Counted from the stretch's first letter, positions 16,686-26,406 are shown. The stretch: 64,000 nt of DNA from Terriglobia bacterium (GCA_025363475.1 JANYDS010000015.1:1-64000); one strand, 5' to 3'. A program made the numbers and translations. The notes: a model not told the origin generated them from the letters alone.

Positions 16686-17785
16686 TTAGACAGGTATCTT
16701 ACAGGCCCGGCCCGCTTTCTGATGCATAATTGTTTCGACTTCTTCCATAAAGAGTCTGGAAACGCGCATCACGTCATACTCCTCCACATCCTGTAACTGC
16801 TGACGGGCCAGTGTGCGCAGGAACTCCGGGTATTGAAACAACTTCGATATCCCGCACGCCAGATCTTCGGCGCTTTCCGGTTCCACCAGGACTCCGCGCC
16901 GCACAACTTCTGGAACCGCCGCGGCACGGGCTGCAACGATCGCCTTTCCGGCCGCCATGGCTTCCAGAAAAACGATACCAAAACCCTCCTGCACGCTCGG
17001 CAGGCAGAAAATGTCGGCTCGGTTATACTCGCGCGCCAGTCCTGTACGCGTTATTTCCCCCACCCACGTGACAATATTGTCGAGGCGAAGGTCGCGCAAC
17101 AGCCGACGCAGCGCCCGATACTCCGGGCCACCTCCCATGATGCGAATACGCAGTCCTGGAATTCGCCCCTGCAACAAATGCGCAGCCCGCACCAAGAGTG
17201 AGATCCGTTTGCGCGGATAGAACCGGCAGACGCAGAGTACAGTAAAGTCGCCTGGGGGCTGGCGTCGGGATGGGATCGAAGTAACAGACGCCACCTCGCC
17301 AGGTCGATCATCTCCGGAACAACTGAGATGGGGCTGCGTACACCGTAGAGATCCTGGAGGCGACCCTTACAGTACTCGCTGATGGTGATCACATGGTCGG
17401 CGTGTCTGGCGTGGTGAGCCTCGCAGCGAGCCTGCAGCGCCATGCTGGCTCGCGAGAACCCCGTCTCGAAAGGTAGAGCATCGCCCAGAACGCCTTTGAT
17501 ATTGGCGATATGCGGCGTGCTCCCGCCAGTTGTCAGCGCGAAACCATCGGCGTCGAAACCGACAGTTGCGTCGAAATCCCAATCACGCCGCCAGCGCAAC
17601 GACTGGTTAAATACGAAGCGGTCAATCAGATATGCTCCGGTTCGGATACGGGGTGTAATGAGATCCACGCAATTGCCAAGAGCCCGAGCACCCTCAGCGA
17701 GTGTGCGGATGCCGACATAGCAACCGCTGCCCCGATGGACGCTTTGCGGGATTGCGGTAATGAATCCCAGCCTTTTCGCCTGCAT
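16686..17785 (-). pseudogene. Glycosyltransferase family 4, frameshifted
   Basis: The first half (ATG 17785) has the GT-B N-terminal domain, with SVHRGSGCYVGIRTLAEG and ITISEYCKGRLQDLYGV ahead of VVPEMIDLARW. The second half, in the next frame, has the donor-binding domain: TVLCVCRFYPRKR, GGGPEYRALR, VGEI, FCLPSVQEGFGIVFLEAMAA (the E-x7-E motif) and so on to 16686. The frames meet at a run of five G at 17254-17258; one more base there restores a full enzyme of about 365 residues. It is either an assembly error or a fresh pseudogene. If functional it would be a cytoplasmic sugar transferase. Confidence 0.82.
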
Positions 17786-18109
17786 AATCTGTGTCGGACT
17801 CCCCCGGCTGTTCTGGCGGGCAATTCAACGCCCCGACGGAGTGCCGCAAAGCAGGGGAGACGGCAAGAACCCTGCACCACGCATTACTATTTTGGGATCA
17901 CGGCCCCGCATGCCTGCCGCCGTCGTTCTTCGGACAATGCAATCGCGGATAGAACAACCAAACACCCGCTGAGCCGACCAGAAAACATTCCTCTCGCGAA
18001 GCGTAAGGGGCACGTTGGTGGCCAGTGTTAGTGAACGGTGTGACGCCATCGGAACGTCGGGCTTGCGGGGCAGGAATCAGATCGCGGAGCCGATCCCTGT
18101 TTTTCTGGC
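17786..18109. other. Intergenic stretch, nothing recognised
   Basis: 324 bp between the glycosyltransferase and the xanthine dehydrogenase gene, both on the minus strand. No coding potential, repeat or clear hairpin was found. It should contain the glycosyltransferase promoter. Confidence 0.4.
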
Positions 18110-20695
18110 TTAAACGTGGGCGGTTAGCGGCTCGCCTGCCGACTTGCCGGATTCCAGCGACGCCAGAATCAGATCCACAGAGGCCGGGGCGCGGCGCAGG
18201 ACGTCGTCGCCAAGGGCGTTGGTAAGTGCGTTCAGAATTGCTGCGCAGCCGCCACCCACCGGGGGTTCGCCAATACCGCGAGCGCCTACCGGGGTCTCCG
18301 GATCGGGAATGTCGAGCGCCGTCCAGTTCATCCCGTCCGGTGGAAGATCCAGTATCGTGGGCGGTTTGTTGTTATAGAAACGCTTGGCGAGGGGAAGGCC
18401 ATAGTGCTGGTCGTAAACCCACTTCTGGCCGATGGCGTGACCGATCCCCAGGATGGAACGGCCCATCACCTGACCACCGAGCGCACGCGGGTGGATCACG
18501 GTACCAACATCCGCCACCGCCAGGAAATCGATGATGTGGAACTTGCCGGTTTCGGTATCCACCTCCACTTCGGCGAAGGTAGCAACGAAGGAGTTGGTCA
18601 GACCATCATGCGGGGCCAGATCGCGCGCAGCGGCAATGAAACCGGTGCCGGCGAGCGCTTTCATGGATGTCTTCGTCATGATGTTAACGTCATCCGGAAC
18701 CTCATGGCCGTCATATATGCCGCCGACTTCAATCGCGTACTGTGCGGCCTGAGCCAGAGTCATACCCTGGCCGCCACCCTTGCGGAATACGCGTTCGCCG
18801 GCCACTTCATAATTGTCCGCAGTACCGCCGAACTTTTTGGCAGCGAGTTCGCCCAGACGCCGCTTGGCTTCATTGGCCACCGCGTAAGCCGCACGTGTCA
18901 TGGCATGCGTGGTCTGACTACCGCCTGAAACGCAAGTCCACGGCAGGTTCTTCGATGAATTACCCCACGCGACCTCGCATTTATCCCACGGCACACCCAG
19001 CATTTCCGCAGCCACCCGATGTACGTCGCTCATGGATTCCGTACCAAGGTTGCCGATACCGGACTGGAAGCACAGCGTGCCATCCGTTTTGATGACGATC
19101 AGGCCGTCGAAGCCGACCGAGCCTGCGGAATAGGCACTAACCGCACAGCCAACACCACGCACTTTAGTCCCGCTCTTCTGCGGACTTTTCGCGGCGCGTT
19201 CTGTCCACTTGAACTGCTCCACGCCTTTATCCAGCGCCTCTTTCAGAAACGAACTGGTGCAATGGGCGCGCAGATGATTGGGGCCGCCGGGCGCACCCAT
19301 TTTCGCCTTGCCTTCAGGGGCGTTGAGGCGGCGAATCGCCACCTGATCGACACCCAGTTTGCGGGCTGCCTTGGCGAGCATCGATTCCATGATGGTGATG
19401 CCCTGCATTCCGCCGGGAGAACTCTGTGCACCGCGCGGAGGTGTATTCGTGAGAACCGTCACACCGCCGAACCGCATGGTCTCGGGCTGGTACAAAAGCG
19501 ACGCGATGCGGCCGGACGAACCAACGTCGTTGACCGAAACGTACGGCCCGTTGTCCCCGATGACAAACATATCGAGGGCAAGGAGTTTACCCTCTTTGGA
19601 GAAGCCCGCTTTGACGCGACCATGCAGACTGGGGCGGGCGCGGCCGATGTAATGCTCCTCCTCACGAGTCACACGCATCATCACGGGAACACCGCCCAGC
19701 TTCTTCGAGAGAATTGCCGGGATGATCAGGCTGATGGCCGCGCTGCCTTTGGAACCGAAACCACCGCCGGTGTATTCGCTGATGAGGACTACTTTGCTGA
19801 GGTCGGGCTTGCCGGCTTCATCCAGCAACCCGAGCCACCGGGCCACCGCCACCACCGTTTGCGACGTGCTCTGGGTGCCGGTATGCATGTAGACCTTACC
19901 ATTGCGCCAGTAGGCCATGGCAGACCGGGTTTCGAGGCACTGGTGGCTGGTGTTGGGCGTGACAAAAGTCTCATCCATCACAAGCGCGGCGGTCTTCATG
20001 GCGGCGTCCACGTCGCCATAGGACCAGCCATCATTCTTGTTGGCGAGTTCGCCGGCGGGGAGTTTGCCCTGATCGTATTCGGCGAAATCTTTTTCGGTCC
20101 ACTTCAGTTCGCTGATTTCGGCTGTAGGGGGCGCGTTTCCACGCCCGCCGCGTCCCGCTTCCACGGGAACGGGAACTCTCCAAACATTGCCGCCGACACG
20201 AGTATTCGGACCGCCGGGGCGCAGGGTGACCAGTGGATCGACTGCAAAAGGCAGTTTCTCGATGTCGAGTTTGATCAGCTCGATGGCGTTGGCTGCGATG
20301 AGTTCGCTTTCCGCAGCGACGGCCAGAATCGGCTCCCCCTGATAGACCAGTTCCCGGGCGAGGCCAGGTTCCGCCCTAAGGTTGGCGGGGATGCGAGTGC
20401 CGTTGTCCGTCACGCTGTCGGCAGGGCCAGGCAGATCGTCATGCGTGATGATGGCCTTCACGCCGGGCAAAGCAAGGGCAGCAGTGATGTCGAAGCCGCG
20501 GAGGATGCCGTGGGGAACAGGACTCAGGAGCAGCTTGCAGAAGAGCATGCCGTCAGCACGGTAATCCTCAGCGTATTTCGATTTGCCGGTTACTTTTGCG
20601 ACCAGATCGGGAGTCTGGTAGTTCTTGCCGATCAGTTTGTGTTCGCCGCCTGTTTTAAGGACGACTGGTTTCACCTGGTTAATCGAATTTGGCAC
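18110..20695 (-). CDS. Xanthine dehydrogenase family, molybdopterin-binding large subunit
   Basis: 861 residues. The N-terminal a/b-hammerhead domain (about 20-150; KVTGKSKYAEDYRADGMLFC) is followed by the two molybdenum-cofactor domains, with TQSTSQTVVAVARWLG, SEYTGGGFGSKGS (cofactor contact), RPSLHGRVKAGF, TPPRGAQSSPGGMQGITIME and the C-terminal GARGIGEPPVGGG, whose glutamate is the expected catalytic base. Such enzymes hydroxylate aromatic heterocycles or aldehydes. The partner 2Fe-2S and FAD subunits are not in the window: a PDZ gene lies upstream and a glycosyltransferase downstream. The substrate cannot be inferred. A fossil of its C terminus is at 15547-15625. Confidence 0.9.
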   Translation of the reverse strand: MPNSINQVKPVVLKTGGEHKLIGKNYQTPDLVAKVTGKSKYAEDYRADGMLFCKLLLSPVPHGILRGFDITAALALPGVKAIITHDDLPGPADSVTDNGTRIPANLRAEPGLARELVYQGEPILAVAAESELIAANAIELIKLDIEKLPFAVDPLVTLRPGGPNTRVGGNVWRVPVPVEAGRGGRGNAPPTAEISELKWTEKDFAEYDQGKLPAGELANKNDGWSYGDVDAAMKTAALVMDETFVTPNTSHQCLETRSAMAYWRNGKVYMHTGTQSTSQTVVAVARWLGLLDEAGKPDLSKVVLISEYTGGGFGSKGSAAISLIIPAILSKKLGGVPVMMRVTREEEHYIGRARPSLHGRVKAGFSKEGKLLALDMFVIGDNGPYVSVNDVGSSGRIASLLYQPETMRFGGVTVLTNTPPRGAQSSPGGMQGITIMESMLAKAARKLGVDQVAIRRLNAPEGKAKMGAPGGPNHLRAHCTSSFLKEALDKGVEQFKWTERAAKSPQKSGTKVRGVGCAVSAYSAGSVGFDGLIVIKTDGTLCFQSGIGNLGTESMSDVHRVAAEMLGVPWDKCEVAWGNSSKNLPWTCVSGGSQTTHAMTRAAYAVANEAKRRLGELAAKKFGGTADNYEVAGERVFRKGGGQGMTLAQAAQYAIEVGGIYDGHEVPDDVNIMTKTSMKALAGTGFIAAARDLAPHDGLTNSFVATFAEVEVDTETGKFHIIDFLAVADVGTVIHPRALGGQVMGRSILGIGHAIGQKWVYDQHYGLPLAKRFYNNKPPTILDLPPDGMNWTALDIPDPETPVGARGIGEPPVGGGCAAILNALTNALGDDVLRRAPASVDLILASLESGKSAGEPLTAHV

Positions 20696-20775
20696 TGGCT
20701 TTTTTCCCCCGCTATCTCAACCCGTACAATACTTTATCCAAACGGGAGGGCGGAGACAATGCCAGCAGCGCTGTT

Positions 20776-21600
20776 TTAAAGGACGTCGTGATTCAGCGGC
20801 ACGATTCTGAACATGGCGATTTCCACATTCAGTGCGATTTCCTTCTTGTTGCGCACCACAGTAAACGAAATTGCTTTTCTCCGGCTGGACTGCACCAGGC
20901 CGGAGATTTCGCGCGGAGACGTCACCATAGTTCCGTTCACCTTTGTGACAACGTCGCCAGCTCTCAAACCTGCACGTTCGGCTGGCGTGTGCGGGCCCAC
21001 CGTGCGGACCAGGACACCGTCTTTCACGCCGAAGAATTCTGCCAGTTGCGGGGTGAGGCTCTCGCCTTCAAAACCGATCCTCGGGCTGGATGCTGTGAGG
21101 CCGAAATAGCGGTCGTCCGTGTTTGGGGCCATGGGCGGCATGGGGGGTTGCGGAGCCTCGGGCGGCGGAAAGATCATGATTGTATTGCTCGGTCGCGCGT
21201 CGAGCAGAGCGGTAAAGTTTTTCTTTTCTCCGCTGCGCCAAACCGTGAGATTGACCTTGTCGCCGGGCGGCGTCATACCAACGAAGCCGATGAAATTTTC
21301 CACGTCATCTACAGTCTTGCCGTTGACTTCCAGAATGACGTCATTTTCCTTGATGCCGGCTTTGGCCGCCGCACTGTTTTCTTCCACTCGTTTGACTTCT
21401 ACACCCCTGTCATCTTTCAGACCAAGGTTTTTAACGCGGTCCGGAGCGAGTTCGATTACGCCTACTCCGAGATAACCCCGGTCGGCGGGTCGGTGCAAAC
21501 CCATGGAACGGGCTCGCTGCGGAGCCGGGTTTTGGGCAAGGCCCGAAGCCAAAAAGGCAAGAGAAGCAAGGCAGGTGAATAGCGATTTTTTTATGATCAT
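20776..21600 (-). CDS. Secreted double-PDZ protein without a protease domain
   Basis: 274 residues from the ATG at 21600, preceded by GGGAG ten bases upstream; an ATG 21 bases earlier is possible but worse placed. A signal peptide (MIIKKSLFTCLASLAFLASG) is followed by a first PDZ (RGYLGVGVIELAPDRVKNLG onward, GIKENDVILEVNGKTVDDVE) and a second PDZ (GVKDGVLVRTVGPHTPAERA, GLRAGDVVTKVNG), separated by a proline-rich linker. There is no serine-protease catalytic triad. It lies directly downstream of a sigma/anti-sigma pair on the same strand, so it may act as a periplasmic adaptor in that pathway. This role is inference. Confidence 0.8.
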   Translation of the reverse strand: MIIKKSLFTCLASLAFLASGLAQNPAPQRARSMGLHRPADRGYLGVGVIELAPDRVKNLGLKDDRGVEVKRVEENSAAAKAGIKENDVILEVNGKTVDDVENFIGFVGMTPPGDKVNLTVWRSGEKKNFTALLDARPSNTIMIFPPPEAPQPPMPPMAPNTDDRYFGLTASSPRIGFEGESLTPQLAEFFGVKDGVLVRTVGPHTPAERAGLRAGDVVTKVNGTMVTSPREISGLVQSSRRKAISFTVVRNKKEIALNVEIAMFRIVPLNHDVL

Positions 21601-21682
21601 TTTCAATGAAACTCCCGACATCCGGTTAGACGAGGCCAGATTGATTTAGTAAGTAGAATCAGTAAGAAGCTCAATAAGCAGC

Positions 21683-22594
21683 TCAGTAAGTACCGACAGA
21701 CGCTTTCATTGTTTCCAGCAGGTTCCTGGTGCGGGTCCTGATGTAACTGTTGTCTTCCTTCTGCACCACATCCTGTAAGACGCTGACGATGGAATCGTCG
21801 TGATGCGTCGTTAGGAGATCAATGGCCTTGACCCGAACGCCGGGGTCGTCATCTTTTAACAGAACGTTCGCCATAGCCTTGCGCACCGTAGCGTCCCCAC
21901 CATACTGCTTCAGGCCTTCAATCGCTTTCAAACGAACCGTGGCATTGGGGTCGTGGGTAATAGCGTCAATCAGGGCGTTGCGGATCTCATCGGAATCGGC
22001 GCTCTTTTGCAATACGCCAATCGATTCCACACGAACGCCAGGATTCGTTTCTTCGCGCACAGCGCTGACCAGCAAGGCCTGAATCCGCGGGTCTCTCAGG
22101 CTGCCGCTTACCACGTGCCGCTGCACATCATCAACCGCAATCTGCACGCCGCCAGAGGCATCCGGCTGGACCGAACGAACGCTCGAAAACATAGGTTCGG
22201 CAACACCTGCGCGGGCTCCGCCAAAGCGCTCCGGAGTGTAGTGCGCCCCCAGCCATCCCAGCAGCACCAGCGCCATGGCCCCAACGGGGACACGGAACGG
22301 AATGTGCATGGCCGAGAACTCGCGCAAACCGGCAAACCAGCCTGGCCAGGGTTTCGGGGCCGGCGCAACTGTGTGAACAGCGCGATGCAGATCAGCGCGG
22401 CAGGCGGTCAGAAGTGCGGCATCCGTCAGATCTTCCCGCTGGTCGACAGCGTGCAGGAAAGTGCGCTGCCGGGAGAGTTCCCGGCCGCAATCCTGACAAT
22501 TTTCCAGATGGGCTTCCACAAGTTCTTCCACATCGGAAGAAATCTCACCGTAAACGTAAAGCGGAATTTCAACCTGAGTTTCCTGACAATTCAT
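21683..22594 (-). CDS. Anti-sigma factor: zinc finger, one TM helix, HEAT repeats
   Basis: 303 residues. The N-terminal zf-HC2 anti-sigma domain has H29-x3-C33-x2-C36. A single membrane helix (about 102-118, VPVGAMALVLLGWLGA) is followed by a periplasmic region with HEAT-like repeats: PGVRVESIGVLQ, PNATVRLKAIEGLKQYGGD, PGVRVKAIDLLTTHHDD. Start overlaps the sigma gene stop by four bases (ATGA), so stoichiometric coupled synthesis is expected. The predicted role is to hold the ECF sigma factor at the inner membrane; the HEAT region would be the signal or partner-binding part. Confidence 0.88.
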   Translation of the reverse strand: MNCQETQVEIPLYVYGEISSDVEELVEAHLENCQDCGRELSRQRTFLHAVDQREDLTDAALLTACRADLHRAVHTVAPAPKPWPGWFAGLREFSAMHIPFRVPVGAMALVLLGWLGAHYTPERFGGARAGVAEPMFSSVRSVQPDASGGVQIAVDDVQRHVVSGSLRDPRIQALLVSAVREETNPGVRVESIGVLQKSADSDEIRNALIDAITHDPNATVRLKAIEGLKQYGGDATVRKAMANVLLKDDDPGVRVKAIDLLTTHHDDSIVSVLQDVVQKEDNSYIRTRTRNLLETMKASVGTY

Positions 22595-23217
22595 ATAAAT
22601 GTTTCCAGACTGACTCTCATTTTGTGCGTGGCGCGGAACAGGCAGTTCTTAGCCGCTTCCTCGCTGGTGCCGATCATTTCGCCGATGGCCCGCAGACGCA
22701 GACCTTCGTAATGCCGCAGTTCAAATACCGTTCGTTCGCGCGGGGTCAGAGCATCAAGCGCCAGGCTGATGCGCCCGCTCAACTGACGGTTCCACATTTG
22801 CCGTTCCGGATCGCCCGTTGGATGTTCTTCCGCCACCCGCGAGATCCGGTCCACCAGCCCGTCTTCGGTCTGCACCACCGTCGATTCTTCCTTGCGGACT
22901 TTGCGGCGACGCAGGTGATCCAAACAGATATTGGTGACGATTCGATACAGCCAGGTGTGAAACGAACAATCGAACCGGAAGGAACTGAGATTTTTGTACA
23001 CCTTCAGAAACGCTTCCTGATAAACGTCGCGGGCCTCATCGGGCGACCGCAGCAGATTGATGGCTATGCGCAAAACGCTTTGGTCGTAAAGACGCACCAG
23101 ACGTTCAAACGCATCGCCATCCCCATTTTGGGCAGCACGGATCAGTTCCGCTTCGACACTTTCCAGTGGAAGCGCGACGGGAACACCGGCACTCACCGTT
23201 TCCGCAGCCTCGTACAT
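22591..23217 (-). CDS. ECF-type RNA polymerase sigma factor
   Basis: 208 residues. Region 2 (about 25-95) has FERLVRLYDQSVLRIAINLL, DEARDVYQEAFLKVYKNL and FHTWLYRIVTNICLDHLRRR for -10 recognition and melting. Region 4 (about 150-200) has LDALTPRERTVFELRHYEGL and a helix-turn-helix ending EEAAKNCLFRATHKMR. No region 1.1 or 3. It heads a coupled operon with the anti-sigma and PDZ genes. ECF operons are usually autoregulated, but no promoter consensus could be assigned upstream. Confidence 0.92.
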   Translation of the reverse strand: MYEAAETVSAGVPVALPLESVEAELIRAAQNGDGDAFERLVRLYDQSVLRIAINLLRSPDEARDVYQEAFLKVYKNLSSFRFDCSFHTWLYRIVTNICLDHLRRRKVRKEESTVVQTEDGLVDRISRVAEEHPTGDPERQMWNRQLSGRISLALDALTPRERTVFELRHYEGLRLRAIGEMIGTSEEAAKNCLFRATHKMRVSLETFI

Positions 23218-23416
23218 TCTCCAGAGCTTCTATTACGGTGGACGCACGGCATGAAAAAAGGTCTCGTACGTCTACAGTATTATGCCGCTATCAACCATCG
23301 GTGGCGCTCCAGCGGTTCAACGCCCCGCGGTCGGCGGACGCCACAATTCATGAAATCGGTCCGAAGTGACCCGGTCCGGTTTGACCCATCACCTATAATC
23401 AGAAACGGACAAACCC

Positions 23417-26095
23417 ATGCACCAACTACGGACTGAACGCCTGCCAGACCTCAACCCCGGAGAAACCGCCGAGTGGCTTGAAGCGCTGGATCAGATCGTC
23501 GATGCAGCTGGACCCGACCGGGTCAACTACATCCTCGAAAAGCTTACGGAACGCGCCCGCGACAATGGCGTAGAGGTTCCGGTTCGCAGTACGACGGACT
23601 ATATAAACACCATTCCGTCGGATCGCGAAGTCCCGTATCCGGGCAACTGGCAGCTTGAGAAAAAGATGAAAGGCTACATGCGCTGGAATGCCATGGCCAT
23701 GGTTGCCCACCAGAACAAGCTTGATGATGGCATCGGCGGGCACATCGCCACCTACGCCTCGCTCGCAACCCTGCTGGAAGTAGGTTTCAACCATTTCTTC
23801 CATGCCAGTTATGGCGAGCAGCCCGGTGATTTCATATATTTTCAGGGCCATGCGTCGCCTGGTGTCTATGCCCGCGCTTACCTCGAAGGGCGTTTGAGTA
23901 AAGAGCAGCTGGAAAATTTCCGCCATGAACTGCGGGGCACGCCGGGTTTGTCATCCTATCCGCATCCCTGGCTGATGAAGGATTTCTGGCAGTTCCCCAC
24001 GGTTTCCATGGGTCTTGGCCCCATCAATTCGATTTACCAGGCGAAGTTCATGCGGTATCTGGAAAACCGCGGCCTGATTGAAGCCACTCCGCGCAAGATC
24101 TGGGCTTTCCTGGGCGATGGCGAGATGGATGAACCGGAATCCACGGGTGCCATCACCGTCGCCACCCGCGAAAAGCTCGACAACCTCATTTTCGTCATCA
24201 ACTGCAACCTGCAGCGCCTTGACGGCCCTGTACGCGGCAACGGCAAGGTAATTCAGGAACTGGAAGGCCTGTTCCGCGGCGCGGGCTGGAACGTGATTAA
24301 GTGCATTTGGGGTGGCGACTGGGATCGTCTCCTTGAGAAAGACACGTCCGGCAAACTCATTGAGCTGATGAATGAATGCGTGGATGGGGAATACCAGGCG
24401 TTTAAGGCCCGTGGCGGCGCTTACACGCGCGAGAAATTCTTCGGGCGCTATCCGGAGACAGCGGCACTGGTTGCCGATATGACCGACGATCAAGTAGGCG
24501 AACTGCACCGCGGCGGCCACGATTCCCGCAAGGTCTACAACGCTTATAAAGCCGCTGTAGACCACAAGGGCGGCCCCACCGTGATTCTTGCCAAGACAGT
24601 GAAGGGCTATGGCATGGGCGACGCCGGTGAAGCTCGGAACCACACCCACCAGCAGAAGAAGATGAACGAAAAGGCGGTGGACCACCTGCTCGCCCGCTTC
24701 GAGATTACGATTCCAGCGGAAGTCGCGGCCAGCATGTCGCAGTTCCACCCGGGCGATGAGGCCCCTGAAATCCAGTACATGCACGAACGGCGCAAAGCGC
24801 TGGGTGGATATCTGCCGAGTCGCAAACCAGCCGCTTCGCAGACGATTGCCCCACCTGCGGATCTCATTGACGAGTTCAAATCCGGGTCGAAAGAGCCGCA
24901 TCCTTCCACCACGATGGCCTTCGTTCGGCTGCTGGGCAAGCTGATCAAGAACTCGGAATTTGGCAAGCGGATCGTTCCCATCATTCCCGATGAGGCCCGC
25001 ACCTTCGGCATGGAAGCCATGTTCCGCACTCTGGGCATTTATTCCTCCGCCGGCCAGCTCTACAAACCGCACGACGCTGACATTCTGCTCTATTACAAAG
25101 AAGCGAAAGACGGCCAGGTGCTGGAAGAGGGCATTACGGAAGGCGGCGCGATTGCCGAATTCACGGCAGCCGGTACTGCTTACGCCAATTACGGAATCGA
25201 TATGATTCCGTTCTATATCTATTACTCGATGTTCGGGTTCCAGCGCGTGGGCGATGCCATCTGGGCCTTCGCTGACTCGCGCGGCAAGGGTTTCCTGCTG
25301 GGTGGCACCGCAGGCCGCACCACGCTCTCAGGCGAGGGCTTGCAGCATCAGGACGGCCACTCTCTGCTCATGGCCAGCACGGTGCCTACGCTGGCTGCCT
25401 ACGATCCTGGCTTTGCCTATGAGATCGCCGTCATCGTGCGGGAAGGGATCCGCCGCATGTATGAAATGCGGGAAGATCTTTTCTACTACATCACGCTTTA
25501 CAACGAAAACTACGCACAGATGGCTATGCCGGAAGGTGCTGAGGCGGGGATTCTGAAGGGGATTTACCTTTGCCGCAAGTCTGATGTGAGCAAACCGAAG
25601 GCGCGTGTTCAGTTGCTGGGCAGTGGTTCGATCCTTACAGAAGCGGTGAAGGCGCAGCAGATTCTGGCTGAAAAATACAATGTGGCGGCCGATTTGTGGA
25701 GCGTTACAAGCTACAGCGAACTGCGCCGCGAAGCTCTTTCGGTGGATCGCTGGAACCGTTTACATCCCGCTGAAGCGGCGAAAACGCCTTACATCCAGCA
25801 GGTTCTTGAAGGCACTGAAGGGCCGGTTGTGGCGGCTTCGGATTACATGAAAATGGTGCAGGATCAGATTGCACCCTGGTTGTCTGGCAGGTATGTAACG
25901 CTGGGAACCGACGGCTTCGGCCGCAGCGACAACCGCGAACACCTCCGCGCGCATTTCGAAGTGAACGCGGCATCCATCGCCGCGGCAGCGCTTTCCAGCC
26001 TGGCGCGGGCCGGTAAGTTTGATCCAAAGAAAGCGGCTAAAGCTTTGGGAGAGCTTGGGATTGATCCGGAAAAGATTGATTCGGCCATCGCCTAG
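23417..26095 (+). CDS. aceE: Pyruvate dehydrogenase E1 component, homodimeric type
   Basis: 892 residues, the single-chain E1 of the pyruvate dehydrogenase complex. It decarboxylates pyruvate with thiamine diphosphate and acetylates the lipoyl group of E2. The ThDP-Mg motif GDGEMDEPES is at 233-242 with NCNLQRLDGPVRGNGK after it; EGLQHQDGHSLL lies in the middle domain. Length is normal. The E2 and E3 genes are not in the window. It is a monocistronic-looking gene between a divergent sigma factor and mazEF. Confidence 0.95.
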   Translation: MHQLRTERLPDLNPGETAEWLEALDQIVDAAGPDRVNYILEKLTERARDNGVEVPVRSTTDYINTIPSDREVPYPGNWQLEKKMKGYMRWNAMAMVAHQNKLDDGIGGHIATYASLATLLEVGFNHFFHASYGEQPGDFIYFQGHASPGVYARAYLEGRLSKEQLENFRHELRGTPGLSSYPHPWLMKDFWQFPTVSMGLGPINSIYQAKFMRYLENRGLIEATPRKIWAFLGDGEMDEPESTGAITVATREKLDNLIFVINCNLQRLDGPVRGNGKVIQELEGLFRGAGWNVIKCIWGGDWDRLLEKDTSGKLIELMNECVDGEYQAFKARGGAYTREKFFGRYPETAALVADMTDDQVGELHRGGHDSRKVYNAYKAAVDHKGGPTVILAKTVKGYGMGDAGEARNHTHQQKKMNEKAVDHLLARFEITIPAEVAASMSQFHPGDEAPEIQYMHERRKALGGYLPSRKPAASQTIAPPADLIDEFKSGSKEPHPSTTMAFVRLLGKLIKNSEFGKRIVPIIPDEARTFGMEAMFRTLGIYSSAGQLYKPHDADILLYYKEAKDGQVLEEGITEGGAIAEFTAAGTAYANYGIDMIPFYIYYSMFGFQRVGDAIWAFADSRGKGFLLGGTAGRTTLSGEGLQHQDGHSLLMASTVPTLAAYDPGFAYEIAVIVREGIRRMYEMREDLFYYITLYNENYAQMAMPEGAEAGILKGIYLCRKSDVSKPKARVQLLGSGSILTEAVKAQQILAEKYNVAADLWSVTSYSELRREALSVDRWNRLHPAEAAKTPYIQQVLEGTEGPVVAASDYMKMVQDQIAPWLSGRYVTLGTDGFGRSDNREHLRAHFEVNAASIAAAALSSLARAGKFDPKKAAKALGELGIDPEKIDSAIA

Positions 26096-26116
26096 CAGCT
26101 TGTAAGCCCCAACATG

Positions 26117-26132
26117 TTATATTTTGATATAA
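26117..26132. promoter_or_regulatory. Palindrome in the mazEF promoter, probable operator
   Basis: TTATATTTTGATATAA is a perfect inverted repeat of TTATAT/ATATAA with a TTTG centre, ending eight bases before the mazE ATG. It contains -10-like words (TATAAC). MazE-type antitoxins bind AT-rich palindromes over their own promoters, so autoregulation is likely. If TATAAC is the -10 box, transcription would begin at or next to the ATG (leaderless). Confidence 0.6.
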
Positions 26133-26139
26133 CTTTAGG

Positions 26140-26406
26140 ATGACTTCCGGACACACAACAAATCTGCGTAAGGTCGGCGGCTCAGTTATGCTGGCCGTCC
26201 CGCCAGCCCTGCTCGACATCCTGCACCTTCGGCCGGGAGTCCAGGTCGGCATTGCGATTGAAGGCGGTCGGCTCGTTGTGGAACCGCAGCAGCGGCCCCG
26301 CTATACCCTGGACGAACTCCTGGCCCAGTGCAATCCCAGCGCAAAGCGAACCAGGGAAGATCGTGAATGGCTCGGCAACAAACCAGCGGGCACCGAGATC
26401 CTCTAA
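26140..26406 (+). CDS. mazE: MazE/AbrB-type antitoxin
   Basis: 88 residues. The first 50 form a swapped-hairpin AbrB fold (NLRKVGGSVMLAVPPALLDI, then LRPGVQVGIAIEGGRLVVEP) that dimerises and binds DNA; the C-terminal tail (YTLDELLAQCNPSAKRTRED and REWLGN) is the expected toxin-wrapping part. Its stop overlaps the toxin start (TAATG). The ribosome binding site is poor. Confidence 0.88.
   Translation: MTSGHTTNLRKVGGSVMLAVPPALLDILHLRPGVQVGIAIEGGRLVVEPQQRPRYTLDELLAQCNPSAKRTREDREWLGNKPAGTEIL

Noticed and set aside
19019..20779. Long plus-strand open frame (586 codons) opposite the xanthine dehydrogenase gene
   Set aside because: It is antisense to a well-conserved gene, has no domain, and its composition (Arg, His, Gly-rich) is typical of a GC-rich shadow frame.
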